NCBI GenBank assembly: GCA_902800925.1
Contig: CADCGD010000002.1
Coordinates: forward strand, 1-64,000
Length of the DNA: 64,000 nucleotides
Origin: an uncultured Bacteroidales bacterium
GTDB taxonomy: Bacteria; Bacteroidota; Bacteroidia; Bacteroidales; Bacteroidaceae
Direction of reading: 5' to 3'
Part shown: positions 9,405 through 16,495 of the stretch, piece after piece
Position numbering within the stretch: position 1 is the stretch's first letter
Layout: each line of letters begins with the position of its first letter
Notes under the pieces: generated by a model
Told to the model about the DNA's origin: nothing
Seen by the model: the letters and a program-made list of their open reading frames with translations, nothing else
The model's database searches: none
Position numbers and translations under genes: made by a program

Positions 9405-9429
9405 GAAATCGAGAACGTTATAAGAATAT
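9405..9429 (+). repeat. Leader direct repeat, copy 2
   Basis: Near-identical to 8701-8724 (one extra G after GAAATCGA), ending at the start codon of the DinD-RhuM gene. Confidence 0.75.
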
Positions 9430-10810
9430 GGAAGAAAATAGTATAGACAACGAGCTGTTTAATCTAGAGGAGATGCAGTCACCCTTTGACAGTATCAAGG
9501 AGGTGGATGCTGAGGGCCATGAGTGGTGGAACTCGCGTAAGTTGGCACGGCTGATGGGCTACATGAAATACTGGAATTTCGAGCGGCTGATGGATAAGGT
9601 GGCTACGTTCCTGCAACAGGAGAAAGGACTGGACTTGAAAGAGCACATGGTGGAGATAGAGGAGATGGCTCAGTTGAACAATGGCGGTTATCGTCAGGTG
9701 ACTTCATTCCTTCTCTCACGGACAGCATGTGTCTCTATTGCCATGAATGCCGACAAGAAGAAGCCCATCACCAAGGTTGCCCAGGAATACTTTACACAGA
9801 AGATGGACTCGAAGGAACTGGCCACAAGTTTCGAGGGCAATGTTCTGATATATCGCACGAGTACTGGTAAGGTAAATGTTAGTGTGCTGTTCAATAATGG
9901 TACACTCTGGCTATCACAAAAGCGGATGTCTGAGTTGTATAATGTGACCATTCAGGACATCAGTTACCACCTGATACAGATTAATGACAGCGGTGAGTTG
10001 CAAATGTCCACAGCTATCAAAAAAGTTTTGATTCCGTCGGACAATTGCGATGATACGGGCACGATCCTCTATAATCTGGATGCAATTATCGCCGTTGGTT
10101 ATCGTGTGAACAGCTACGAAGCTACGCAGTTCCGCATATGGGCACGCGAGGTGTTGAAGGAATACATCCAGAAGGGGTTTGTGCTGGACGATGAGCGGCT
10201 GAAGGGAAAGAATCCGTTTGGTGCTGACTACTTTGAGGATTTGTTGGATCGTATCCGCGAGATACGTACCTCTGAACGTCGCTACTATCAAAAGATAACA
10301 GACATCTATGCTGAGTGCAGCAGCGACTATGACCCCAAGAGTGAGGTGACGAAGACGTTCTACAAGACTGTTCAAAACATGATGCACTATGCAGTAAGTC
10401 ATCAGACGGCAGCAGAGATTGTTTACAATCGCGCCAATGCCGAGAAACCGTACATGGGGTTGACGACATGGAAGAATGCCCCTGACGGGCGAGTGGTGAA
10501 GAGCGATGTGACCATTGCCAAGAACTATCTGTCGGATAAGGAAATAGAAAGTCTGAATCTGCTGACGACAGCTTTCCTGGATATGGCAGAGGACAGAGCG
10601 CGACGTCATATCATTATGAAAATGACAGACTGGAAAACTCTGCTGGAGCGATATTTACAGATATCCGATCGAGATATTCTGCCTGATGCTGGTTCTGTTA
10701 GCCACGAGGAAGCCGAAGCCAAAGCGTTGGGAGAATACGAAAAGTTCTGGAGGATACAGGATAAGACGATTCTCTCTGACTTTGACAGGTTTATTGAAGG
10801 GCTTGAATAA
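9428..10810 (+). CDS. DinD-like domain fused to RhuM family protein
   Basis: 460 residues in two recognisable parts. Residues about 20-135 resemble the DNA-damage-inducible protein DinD (EWWNSRKLARLMGY, then HMVEIEEMAQLNNGGYRQV and SRTACVSIAMNADKKKPI). Residues about 140-455 match RhuM (VLIYRTSTGKVNVSVLF, LWLSQKRMSELY, YRVNSYEATQFRIWAREVLKEYI, KTVQNMMHYAVSHQTAAEI, EKPYMGLT). DinD of E. coli is SOS-induced and antagonises RecA filaments. RhuM was named from a Salmonella pathogenicity island, its biochemistry is unclear, and it is frequent near restriction and defence genes. The gene is preceded by an inverted repeat and a leader shared with the AlbA_2 gene, and followed after three bases by a NUDIX gene, so the two are probably cotranscribed. 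A role in DNA-damage or phage response is inferred, not shown. Confidence 0.8.
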   Translation: MEENSIDNELFNLEEMQSPFDSIKEVDAEGHEWWNSRKLARLMGYMKYWNFERLMDKVATFLQQEKGLDLKEHMVEIEEMAQLNNGGYRQVTSFLLSRTACVSIAMNADKKKPITKVAQEYFTQKMDSKELATSFEGNVLIYRTSTGKVNVSVLFNNGTLWLSQKRMSELYNVTIQDISYHLIQINDSGELQMSTAIKKVLIPSDNCDDTGTILYNLDAIIAVGYRVNSYEATQFRIWAREVLKEYIQKGFVLDDERLKGKNPFGADYFEDLLDRIREIRTSERRYYQKITDIYAECSSDYDPKSEVTKTFYKTVQNMMHYAVSHQTAAEIVYNRANAEKPYMGLTTWKNAPDGRVVKSDVTIAKNYLSDKEIESLNLLTTAFLDMAEDRARRHIIMKMTDWKTLLERYLQISDRDILPDAGSVSHEEAEAKALGEYEKFWRIQDKTILSDFDRFIEGLE

Positions 10811-10813
10811 GGC

Positions 10814-11224
10814 ATGAAACAAATAGAAGTCGTAGCAGCAATCATACACGATGACGAGGGACGTATCTTTGCAACTCAGCGAGGATATGGCGAGTGGAAG
10901 GACTGGTGGGAGTTTCCTGGCGGGAAGATTGAGGCTGGGGAAACACCAGAAGAGGCACTCGTGAGGGAGATTCGCGAGGAACTGTCTGCGGAGATTAGCG
11001 TGGATGAGTTCCTGTGTACGGTGGAGTATGATTATCCGGCCTTTCACTTGACGATGCATTGCTACTTGTGTTCGCTCATAGGTGAGGCTCTGCATCTAAA
11101 TGAGCACGAGGCGGCGAAGTGGCTGGCGAAGGATGAGCTGGATAGCGTTGACTGGTTACCAGCGGATGTGAAAGTGGTAGAAGCGCTGAGAAGTAAGATG
11201 GAAGATGGAAGAGGTAAGATGTGA
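10814..11224 (+). CDS. MutT-like NUDIX hydrolase (free-standing copy)
   Basis: 136 residues. The start MKQIEVVAAI and the NUDIX box (GGKIEAGE, seven residues, REIREEL) define a (deoxy)nucleoside triphosphate pyrophosphohydrolase of the MutT/CTP-pyrophosphohydrolase type, which releases PPi from (often damaged) nucleotides. It is the twin of the NUDIX domain fused to JetD at 5006-5398: the order of motifs is the same, ATQRGYGEWKDWWEFPGGK is identical, and 35 bases in a row are identical (5072-5106 and 10883-10917). It starts three bases after the RhuM gene. The C-terminal RSKMEDGRGKM is encoded by a small repeat (AAGATGGAAGATGG), so the tail has probably been altered by repeat insertion. Confidence 0.88.
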   Translation: MKQIEVVAAIIHDDEGRIFATQRGYGEWKDWWEFPGGKIEAGETPEEALVREIREELSAEISVDEFLCTVEYDYPAFHLTMHCYLCSLIGEALHLNEHEAAKWLAKDELDSVDWLPADVKVVEALRSKMEDGRGKM

Positions 11225-11238
11225 TTCGGAATAAACAA

Positions 11239-11655
11239 ATGACAACAATGGATATAAAGGAACTATTGAATCGGACGGATAGGTTTGCGGCCAATGCGGG
11301 TTGCAGGATTACGGAAGTGGACGAGCAGCATGCCGTGGCGGAGATGACGGTGACGGCGATGCACCTGAATGGCGGGAATGTGTGTCAGGGTGGGGCGCTG
11401 TTTACGTTGGCCGACTTGGCCATTGCGGCCTGGATGAACTACAACGGTCAACTCACGTTTGGCATCAACAATAGCATCATGTTTGTGTCTAGTGCACGTG
11501 AGGGCGATGTGCTGCGGGCCGATGCTGTCGGCATTTGCGACCACCACAAGATTCCTGCTGTGGAGGTGAGCGTGACTAATCAGGACGGACGGCTCATTTG
11601 TCATGTGACGGGTATGGGATATCGTAAAAACGTAAACGTACCAACGGAAGAATGA
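11239..11655 (+). CDS. PaaI-type hotdog-fold thioesterase
   Basis: 138 residues from ATG 11239. An upstream in-frame GTG at 11221 overlaps the NUDIX stop and is less likely. The hotdog fold is shown by AVAEMTVTAMHLNGGNVCQGGALFTLADLAIAA, in which the HxNG/G-x-C-x-GG...D region carries the active-site residues, followed by the sheet strands TFGINNSIMFVSSA and VEVSVTNQDGRLICHVTGMGY. The family hydrolyses acyl-CoA thioesters, in PaaI of phenylacetate breakdown products. No aromatic degradation genes are nearby, so the substrate is unknown and a general CoA-recycling or housekeeping role is likely. The gene ends in an ATGA overlap with glycerate kinase, so the two are translationally coupled. Confidence 0.85.
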   Translation: MTTMDIKELLNRTDRFAANAGCRITEVDEQHAVAEMTVTAMHLNGGNVCQGGALFTLADLAIAAWMNYNGQLTFGINNSIMFVSSAREGDVLRADAVGICDHHKIPAVEVSVTNQDGRLICHVTGMGYRKNVNVPTEE

Positions 11656-12704
11656 AGAAAATCATCGTAGCGATCGATTCGTTTAAGGGCTGCCTGACAT
11701 CGACTGAGGCTAATCAAGCAGCGAGTGAGGGTATTCTTTCAAAGATGCCTGAGGCAAAGGTCGTGCAGGTACCTGTGAGCGATGGTGGTGAGGGATGGCT
11801 GGAGGCGTTCCGTGCTGCGATAGGCGGCGAGATAGTAGAGGTCAACGTGAAAGACCCGCTGATGAGGCCTATCGTGGCACAGTATCTCATTCAAGGCGAT
11901 ACGGCAGTGATAGAGATTGCCAAGGCCAGTGGACTGACGTTGCTTTCGTCAGAAGAGCGCACCCCAATGATAGCCACAAGTTATGGCACAGGGCAACTTG
12001 TTGTGGATGCCGTAAGAAAAGGATGCAAGCACATCATCGTAGGACTTGGCGGAAGTGCCACCAGCGACTGCGGAATAGGTATGTTGAGGGCGATTATCGA
12101 TGCCTTCGCAAAAGGTGGCTCGTGGGACGATGTGCATGAACTGGATGACGTTCGCTTCACGATAGCCACCGATGTCAAAAATCCGCTTTGTGGTGAGAAT
12201 GGGGCTGCTTATGTTTTTGCACCACAAAAGGGAGCGACACAAGAACAGGTTCTTGCCCTTGATGCTCGCGCCAAACGTTTTGCTATGGTCTCTGCCAAGC
12301 ACATGGGCCGTGATTGCCAAAACGTGCCTGGGGCTGGTGCTGCAGGTGGCTTGGGTTACGCTTTCTTGCAATACATGAAGGCAGCGTGTCGGTCTGGTAT
12401 CGACCTTCTGTTGGACACCATTCATTTCGATGACCTGCTACAAGATGCCGACCTCGTGATTACTGGAGAAGGCTCTGCTGACCGTCAGACGCTCATGGGC
12501 AAGCTGCCGTTTGGCATCTTGCAACGAGCACAACGACATGACGTGCCCGTTATGCTGATAGCTGGTCGCATAGCTGACGAACAAATCCTCCTTGATGCCG
12601 GTTTCTCTCGTGTTGCTTGCATCAATCCTCCGAGGTTCCCCCTCGATATCGCGATGCAACCCGCAACAGCAAAAGAAAACATCAGAAAAACAGTAAGAAT
12701 ATGA
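11652..12704 (+). CDS. glxK: Glycerate 2-kinase (GarK/GlxK family)
   Basis: 350 residues, close to the family's usual 370-380. The signature start KKIIVAIDSFKGCLTSTEAN, the VPVSDGGEGW loop, the IIVGLGGSATSDCGIGML glycine-rich stretch, the GAGAAGGLGYAF motif and LVITGEGSADRQT identify the bacterial glycerate kinase I family. It phosphorylates D-glycerate with ATP to 2-phosphoglycerate, feeding glycolysis from glycerate, glyoxylate or serine breakdown. The protein is cytoplasmic, with no signal sequence. It is coupled by ATGA overlaps to the thioesterase before it and to the AlkZ-related gene after it. The partner glycerate-forming enzymes are not in this window. Confidence 0.93.
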   Translation: MKKIIVAIDSFKGCLTSTEANQAASEGILSKMPEAKVVQVPVSDGGEGWLEAFRAAIGGEIVEVNVKDPLMRPIVAQYLIQGDTAVIEIAKASGLTLLSSEERTPMIATSYGTGQLVVDAVRKGCKHIIVGLGGSATSDCGIGMLRAIIDAFAKGGSWDDVHELDDVRFTIATDVKNPLCGENGAAYVFAPQKGATQEQVLALDARAKRFAMVSAKHMGRDCQNVPGAGAAGGLGYAFLQYMKAACRSGIDLLLDTIHFDDLLQDADLVITGEGSADRQTLMGKLPFGILQRAQRHDVPVMLIAGRIADEQILLDAGFSRVACINPPRFPLDIAMQPATAKENIRKTVRI

Positions 12705-13366
12705 GAAACGATGAGATACACAGTTGTCCAGAATTGATGGACCTTATCCAGGAAGTGGGATTCTTGCCTCTGCTGGATAGTGGGATTAGGGGCTTTTCGG
12801 CTGAGGAACTGGTGGATGAGGACAATCGATACGTGGTGTTTGATGATGGCGGGTGGGACTGGCCATTGTGGAAATGGAAAGGGTCTATCGTCACCGAGGG
12901 CCGCTGTGTCTATGGCAAGTTCTTTGCGGGCAAGGCGGGCTTTGTGAGCAAGGAGTGGTGGCCCGACCTATGCAACTATCGTCGCGCTTCGAGACCTGCG
13001 CCCGTCGAGGGCAGCATCGAGGAGGCTATTCTGCTGACATTGGCTGAGCATGGCAGCCTGATAACTCGCGAACTGCGTGCTGCCTGTGGCTTTGACGGTC
13101 CTAAGATGCGTTCGAAATTCGACGGCTACGTGACACGCTTGCAGATGGCCTGTCGCATCATAACTGAGGACTTCGTGTATCCTACTGATAAGCATGGGCG
13201 CGAATATGGCTGGGGCTGGTCGCTGTTGACAACACCTGAATCACTATTACGAGATATTTGTCAATGTGAGCGCACGCCACAGGAGTCGTTCGAGCGGATG
13301 AAGGCGCATCTTAGCAAGCTGTTGCCTGAGGCGACGGAGAAACAGATTGAGAAGCTGATAAAATAG
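12701..13366 (+). CDS. AlkZ-related protein of unknown function
   Basis: 221 residues from ATG 12701, which overlaps the glxK stop (ATGA). An in-frame start 84 bases earlier would lie deep in glxK and is rejected. The pattern MDLIQEVGFLPLL...GFSAEEL, WDWPLWKWKGSI, CVYGKFFAGKAGFVSKEWWPDLCNYRR recalls the Bacteroidales family named AlkZ-related. A central helical region (SLITRELRAACGF, MRSKFDGYVTRLQM) looks like a winged helix related to the AlkZ/YcaQ interstrand-crosslink glycosylases, but the protein is much shorter and catalytic residues cannot be assigned. Function is unknown; a DNA-related role is only suggested by the name-giving family. Confidence 0.7.
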   Translation: MRNDEIHSCPELMDLIQEVGFLPLLDSGIRGFSAEELVDEDNRYVVFDDGGWDWPLWKWKGSIVTEGRCVYGKFFAGKAGFVSKEWWPDLCNYRRASRPAPVEGSIEEAILLTLAEHGSLITRELRAACGFDGPKMRSKFDGYVTRLQMACRIITEDFVYPTDKHGREYGWGWSLLTTPESLLRDICQCERTPQESFERMKAHLSKLLPEATEKQIEKLIK

Positions 13367-13367
13367 C

Positions 13368-14888
13368 ATGAGCATCAAGACGATTATACTAATCCTAACG
13401 ACAACGATGATGATGAACGGATGTAAGGGCCAGACGCAGGCTCCTGTGGTGAGGCCGGCGACACAGGCGAACCGGTTTTATACAGGCGATGCGCGGGAAT
13501 TGAGTGAAGAGGTGGACAGCTTCTTGGTGTTGCATAAGGGTGATGCAAAGTACAGTAATGTGGCAGCGTTGATAGTGCCTCATGCTGGGTACTATTTCTC
13601 AGGCAATGTGGCAGCATCGGCGTATATGGCGATAGACCCAAAGAAGCAGTATAAGCGGATTTTCCTGTTAGGACCAAGTCACCACGAATGGCTCGATGGG
13701 GCATCGGTGAACACAGAGGCAGACTGGTATGCAACGCCATTGGGCAATGTGAAAGTGGACCACGAAACGGCTGTTGCTTTAATGAACACGAATCGCACGA
13801 ATAACACGAATAATATGAACACGGATGACGCGGATTCTGTGTTCAGCTACAGGCCAGAGGCGCATGATAGGGAGCATTGTCTGGAGGTGCAGCTGCCGTT
13901 CTTGCAAAGGAGTTTTAAGGAAGTGCCACCGATTGTACCGATTGTTATTTCGACGAATGATTACGAAAAATTGAAGCGGATAGCGGAGGTGCTGAAGCCA
14001 TACTTTACGGACGAGAATCTGTTTGTGATTAGCAGCGACTTCTCACATTATCCAAAGTATGAGGATGCCTGCGAGGTGGATGCCAAGACGGGTAAGGCCA
14101 TTGAGACGGGCGACGTGGAGGCGTTTATTGCGACCATCAACGCTAATGCGCGTAGTGGGAAGCGGAACCTGGCGACGAGTGCGTGTGGTGAGTTTGCCAT
14201 CATCACGCTGATGCTGATGCTCGACAGCCAGTACGAGGTGAAGCACCTGATGTACCAGAACTCGGGCGACATCGACAATCACGACCATAGTAGGGTGGTG
14301 GGGTATCACTCGTTTGCCATCTTACGAAAGGACAACATGAGTTTCGCCCTTTCTGATGCAGACAAGAAGGCGCTGAAAGAGATAGCTCTACAGAGCATCA
14401 AGGACTCCCTTGATGGAAAACGTTGCTCCGATAATTCTTCACTCTTCACTATTCACTCTTCACTTAATCAGAAGTGCGGTGCCTTTGTCTCGCTGCATAA
14501 TAAGCACGGCCAACTACGTGGCTGCATCGGACATTTTGGCGAGGACTATCCTTTGCACGAGATAGTAGCAGAGATGGCGCGAGCGGCAGCCTTTGAGGCC
14601 CCACGGTTTATGCCCGTCACTCGCGATGAGCTCGACGACCTCGACATCGAGATTTCTGTGCTCACGCCGATGCGTCGCATCCAGAGTCTGGACGAGTTCG
14701 AACTGCATCGCCACGGCATCTATATCAAGAAAGGCTATCGCAGCGGCACGTTTCTGCCGCAGGTGGCCGACGAGGTGAACTGGACCAAAGAAGAATTCGT
14801 GGGGCATTGTTCGCAGGACAAGGCAGGACTGGGCTGGGACGGCTGGCGCGACGCGGAACTTTACGTTTACGAAGCGATTGTTTTTTAA
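13368..14888 (+). CDS. Lipoprotein fusing Memo (protein B) and AMMECR1 (protein A)
   Basis: 506 residues. A lipoprotein signal ends in MMMNGC (Cys19). Residues about 25-320 form a Memo-type domain, related to LigB dioxygenases, with metal-site-like histidines in IVPHAGYYFSGN, LGPSHHEWLDG and SSDFSHYP. Residues about 370-506 are an AMMECR1 domain (AFVSLHNKHGQLRGCIG, the family hallmark). The AmmeMemoRadiSam proteins A and B are widely co-inherited with the radical SAM gene that follows at 14951; their joint reaction is not established to my knowledge. Two low-complexity stretches lie in frame: NTNRTNNTNNMNTDDAD (about 140-156) between conserved parts, and SSLFTIHSSLNQ at the linker before AMMECR1. 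Both match short repeat families seen between genes in this window. The lipid anchor implies that the protein sits in the envelope, facing the periplasm. Confidence 0.88.
   Translation: MSIKTIILILTTTMMMNGCKGQTQAPVVRPATQANRFYTGDARELSEEVDSFLVLHKGDAKYSNVAALIVPHAGYYFSGNVAASAYMAIDPKKQYKRIFLLGPSHHEWLDGASVNTEADWYATPLGNVKVDHETAVALMNTNRTNNTNNMNTDDADSVFSYRPEAHDREHCLEVQLPFLQRSFKEVPPIVPIVISTNDYEKLKRIAEVLKPYFTDENLFVISSDFSHYPKYEDACEVDAKTGKAIETGDVEAFIATINANARSGKRNLATSACGEFAIITLMLMLDSQYEVKHLMYQNSGDIDNHDHSRVVGYHSFAILRKDNMSFALSDADKKALKEIALQSIKDSLDGKRCSDNSSLFTIHSSLNQKCGAFVSLHNKHGQLRGCIGHFGEDYPLHEIVAEMARAAAFEAPRFMPVTRDELDDLDIEISVLTPMRRIQSLDEFELHRHGIYIKKGYRSGTFLPQVADEVNWTKEEFVGHCSQDKAGLGWDGWRDAELYVYEAIVF
13784..13837 (+). 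repeat. In-frame CACGAAT/CACGGAT repeat inside the Memo domain
   Basis: Repeating CACGAAT-type units (GAACACGAATCGCACGAATAACACGAAT and so on) coding an Asn/Thr-rich insert. The same family lies between genes at 14889-14950 and 59860-59888. Confidence 0.75.
14438..14466 (+). repeat. In-frame TTCACTCTTCACT tandem repeat at the Memo-AMMECR1 linker
   Basis: Units of TTCACT/CTTCACTATTCACT coding SSLFTIHSSL. It sits at the boundary between the two domains, as if marking the fusion point. Confidence 0.7.
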
Positions 14889-14950
14889 CGAACACGAATT
14901 CCACGAATAGCACGAATTCTTTTCGACCACGGATTGTTCGGATTTAACGG
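14889..14950 (+). repeat. Intergenic CACGAAT/CACGGAT repeat
   Basis: The gap between the Memo gene and the radical SAM gene consists largely of CACGAATTCCACGAATAG-like units followed by a CACGGATTGTTCGGAT part. Same family as 13784-13837 and 59860-59888. Confidence 0.75.
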
Positions 14951-15820
14951 ATGAAAGAATGTAGGTATTATAAGCGGTTGGAGGACGGACTGGTGGAGTG
15001 TACGCTCTGTCCGCACCATTGTCGTATTGCTGAGGGTAAGACGGGTATTTGTCGTAGCAGAAGGAATCAAGGCGGCGTGCTCGTGAGCGAGGTCTATGGC
15101 AAACCTTGTTTGTTGGCCATCGACCCGATAGAAAAAAAGCCGTTGTACCACTTCCATCCAGGCACGACGTGTCTGTCGCTGGCCTGTACGGGTTGTAATT
15201 TCCGTTGCCTGAACTGTCAGAACCACGATATTTCGCAGGTGTCGCCTTCGGATGTCAGTCATTACGAATTGTCGCCTGAAGATGTCGTCGCGCTCTGCCA
15301 AAAGCACCATTGTCCGGGCATCGCCTATACTTATACCGAGCCGCTGACCTATCTCGAATATATCATCGATTGTGCGCGGATGGCGCATGAGGCTGGCCTC
15401 TGGAATATCCTCGTCACGGCAGGCTACGTTTGTCAGGAACCGCTGGCCGACCTCCTGCCGTACCTTGATGCCGCCAACGTCGACCTCAAGTCCTTCAGCG
15501 ACGATATCTATCATAAGGTCAGCGGAGGACATCTGCAGCCTGTCCTCGACACCATCCTCGCCATAAAACAGGCCGGCGTGTGGGTGGAAATCACCAACCT
15601 CGTCATTCCTGGCGTTAACGATGATATGGATATGATTCGTCAGATGTGTTGCTGGCTTGCTGACAACGGACTCGCTGAAGCTCCTTTGCATTTCAGCCGT
15701 TTCTTCCCCCGCTACAAGATGCAGGACACACCGCCTACGCCCATCGCGACGCTAAAAGCCGCTAAACGTGTAGCTGAGGAAGAAGGTATCAAACACGTGT
15801 ATTTGGGGAATGTCTATTAG
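14951..15820 (+). CDS. AmmeMemoRadiSam system radical SAM enzyme
   Basis: 289 residues. An N-terminal cysteine cluster (CTLCPHHCRI...GICRSR) is followed by the radical SAM motif CxxxCxxC in GCNFRCLNCQN, which binds the [4Fe-4S] cluster that cleaves S-adenosylmethionine. The remaining TIM-barrel half has GIAYTYTEPL, NVDLKSF and VIPGVNDD, as in the pyruvate-formate-lyase-activase-like branch of this system. It works with the Memo/AMMECR1 protein encoded just upstream (62-base gap filled with repeats); substrate unknown. The 3' end overlaps the convergent aat gene by four bases (TTAG shared by both stops), so neither transcript has room for a separate terminator. Confidence 0.9.
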   Translation: MKECRYYKRLEDGLVECTLCPHHCRIAEGKTGICRSRRNQGGVLVSEVYGKPCLLAIDPIEKKPLYHFHPGTTCLSLACTGCNFRCLNCQNHDISQVSPSDVSHYELSPEDVVALCQKHHCPGIAYTYTEPLTYLEYIIDCARMAHEAGLWNILVTAGYVCQEPLADLLPYLDAANVDLKSFSDDIYHKVSGGHLQPVLDTILAIKQAGVWVEITNLVIPGVNDDMDMIRQMCCWLADNGLAEAPLHFSRFFPRYKMQDTPPTPIATLKAAKRVAEEEGIKHVYLGNVY

Positions 15821-16494
15821 GCCTTGTGGCAATCCAATAGTTTCATGTATTCATCGTAAGTAATGTGCTTTCCACCCATTGACTTGAACAGCGCTGTCTC
15901 AAACTGACAGTCAATAAAACAGCCGCCTATACGCTCCATCGCCTTGGCCAAGTGTATCAAGGCTAGCTTGGAGGCATTAGGGACGAGCGAGAACATGCTT
16001 TCACCGAAGAAGGCATTTCTTAAAGTGACGCCATAGAGTCCTCCGACGAGTCTGCGGCCTTCGGCATTGTTCGTCGGCTCCCAGACTTCAATGCTGGTGG
16101 CGTAACCAAGACGATGAAGTTTGGTGAATGCCTCGATGATGTCTGGACCAAGCCACGCTCCGTTTTCTTCGTTGCGCCCTTGCGCTTTTGAACAGCCGTT
16201 GATGACTCCCTCGAAGTCCTGATTGACGGTAACCTCATATTTGTGCTGCCGTAACAGTTGTCGCATGGAGTGGCTGATGTGTATCTCGTTAGGGAAGATG
16301 ACGTAGCGGTCGAGCGGACAATACCAATGCGGATCGTGCTCCATCTGGAAGGCATACCATGGGAAGAAACCGTTGCTATAGGCCAACACCAAACGTTCAA
16401 CGGAAAGGTCACCACCAATGGCTACCAGTCCGTCGTCCTCGCCCCAACGGGGATTGGGAAACCATAACTCGTCATCCAATTGCCAAACAGCCAT
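15817..16494 (-). CDS. aat: Leucyl/phenylalanyl-tRNA-protein transferase
   Basis: 225 residues from the ATG at 16494 (MAVWQLDDELWFPNP). A longer reading from 16551 would add repeat-coded residues (ILNCQLSIN) and is rejected. Family marks: FPxPRWGEDDGLVAIGGDLS, AYSNGFFPWY, GCFIDCQFETALFKSMGGKHITYDEY, in which the FIDCQ and GG segments form the transferase core. Aat adds Leu or Phe from aminoacyl-tRNA to proteins with N-terminal Arg or Lys, creating a primary N-degron. It is downstream of clpS and clpA on the same strand, separated from clpA by one base, so the writer, the reader and the unfoldase of the N-degron pathway are probably cotranscribed. Confidence 0.95.
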   Translation of the reverse strand: MAVWQLDDELWFPNPRWGEDDGLVAIGGDLSVERLVLAYSNGFFPWYAFQMEHDPHWYCPLDRYVIFPNEIHISHSMRQLLRQHKYEVTVNQDFEGVINGCSKAQGRNEENGAWLGPDIIEAFTKLHRLGYATSIEVWEPTNNAEGRRLVGGLYGVTLRNAFFGESMFSLVPNASKLALIHLAKAMERIGGCFIDCQFETALFKSMGGKHITYDEYMKLLDCHKA

Positions 16495-16495
16495 A

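Noticed and set aside
12617..12700. Earlier start for the AlkZ-related gene
   Set aside because: It would read out of the middle of glycerate kinase. The ATG at 12701 overlaps the stop as ATGA and begins the conserved text.
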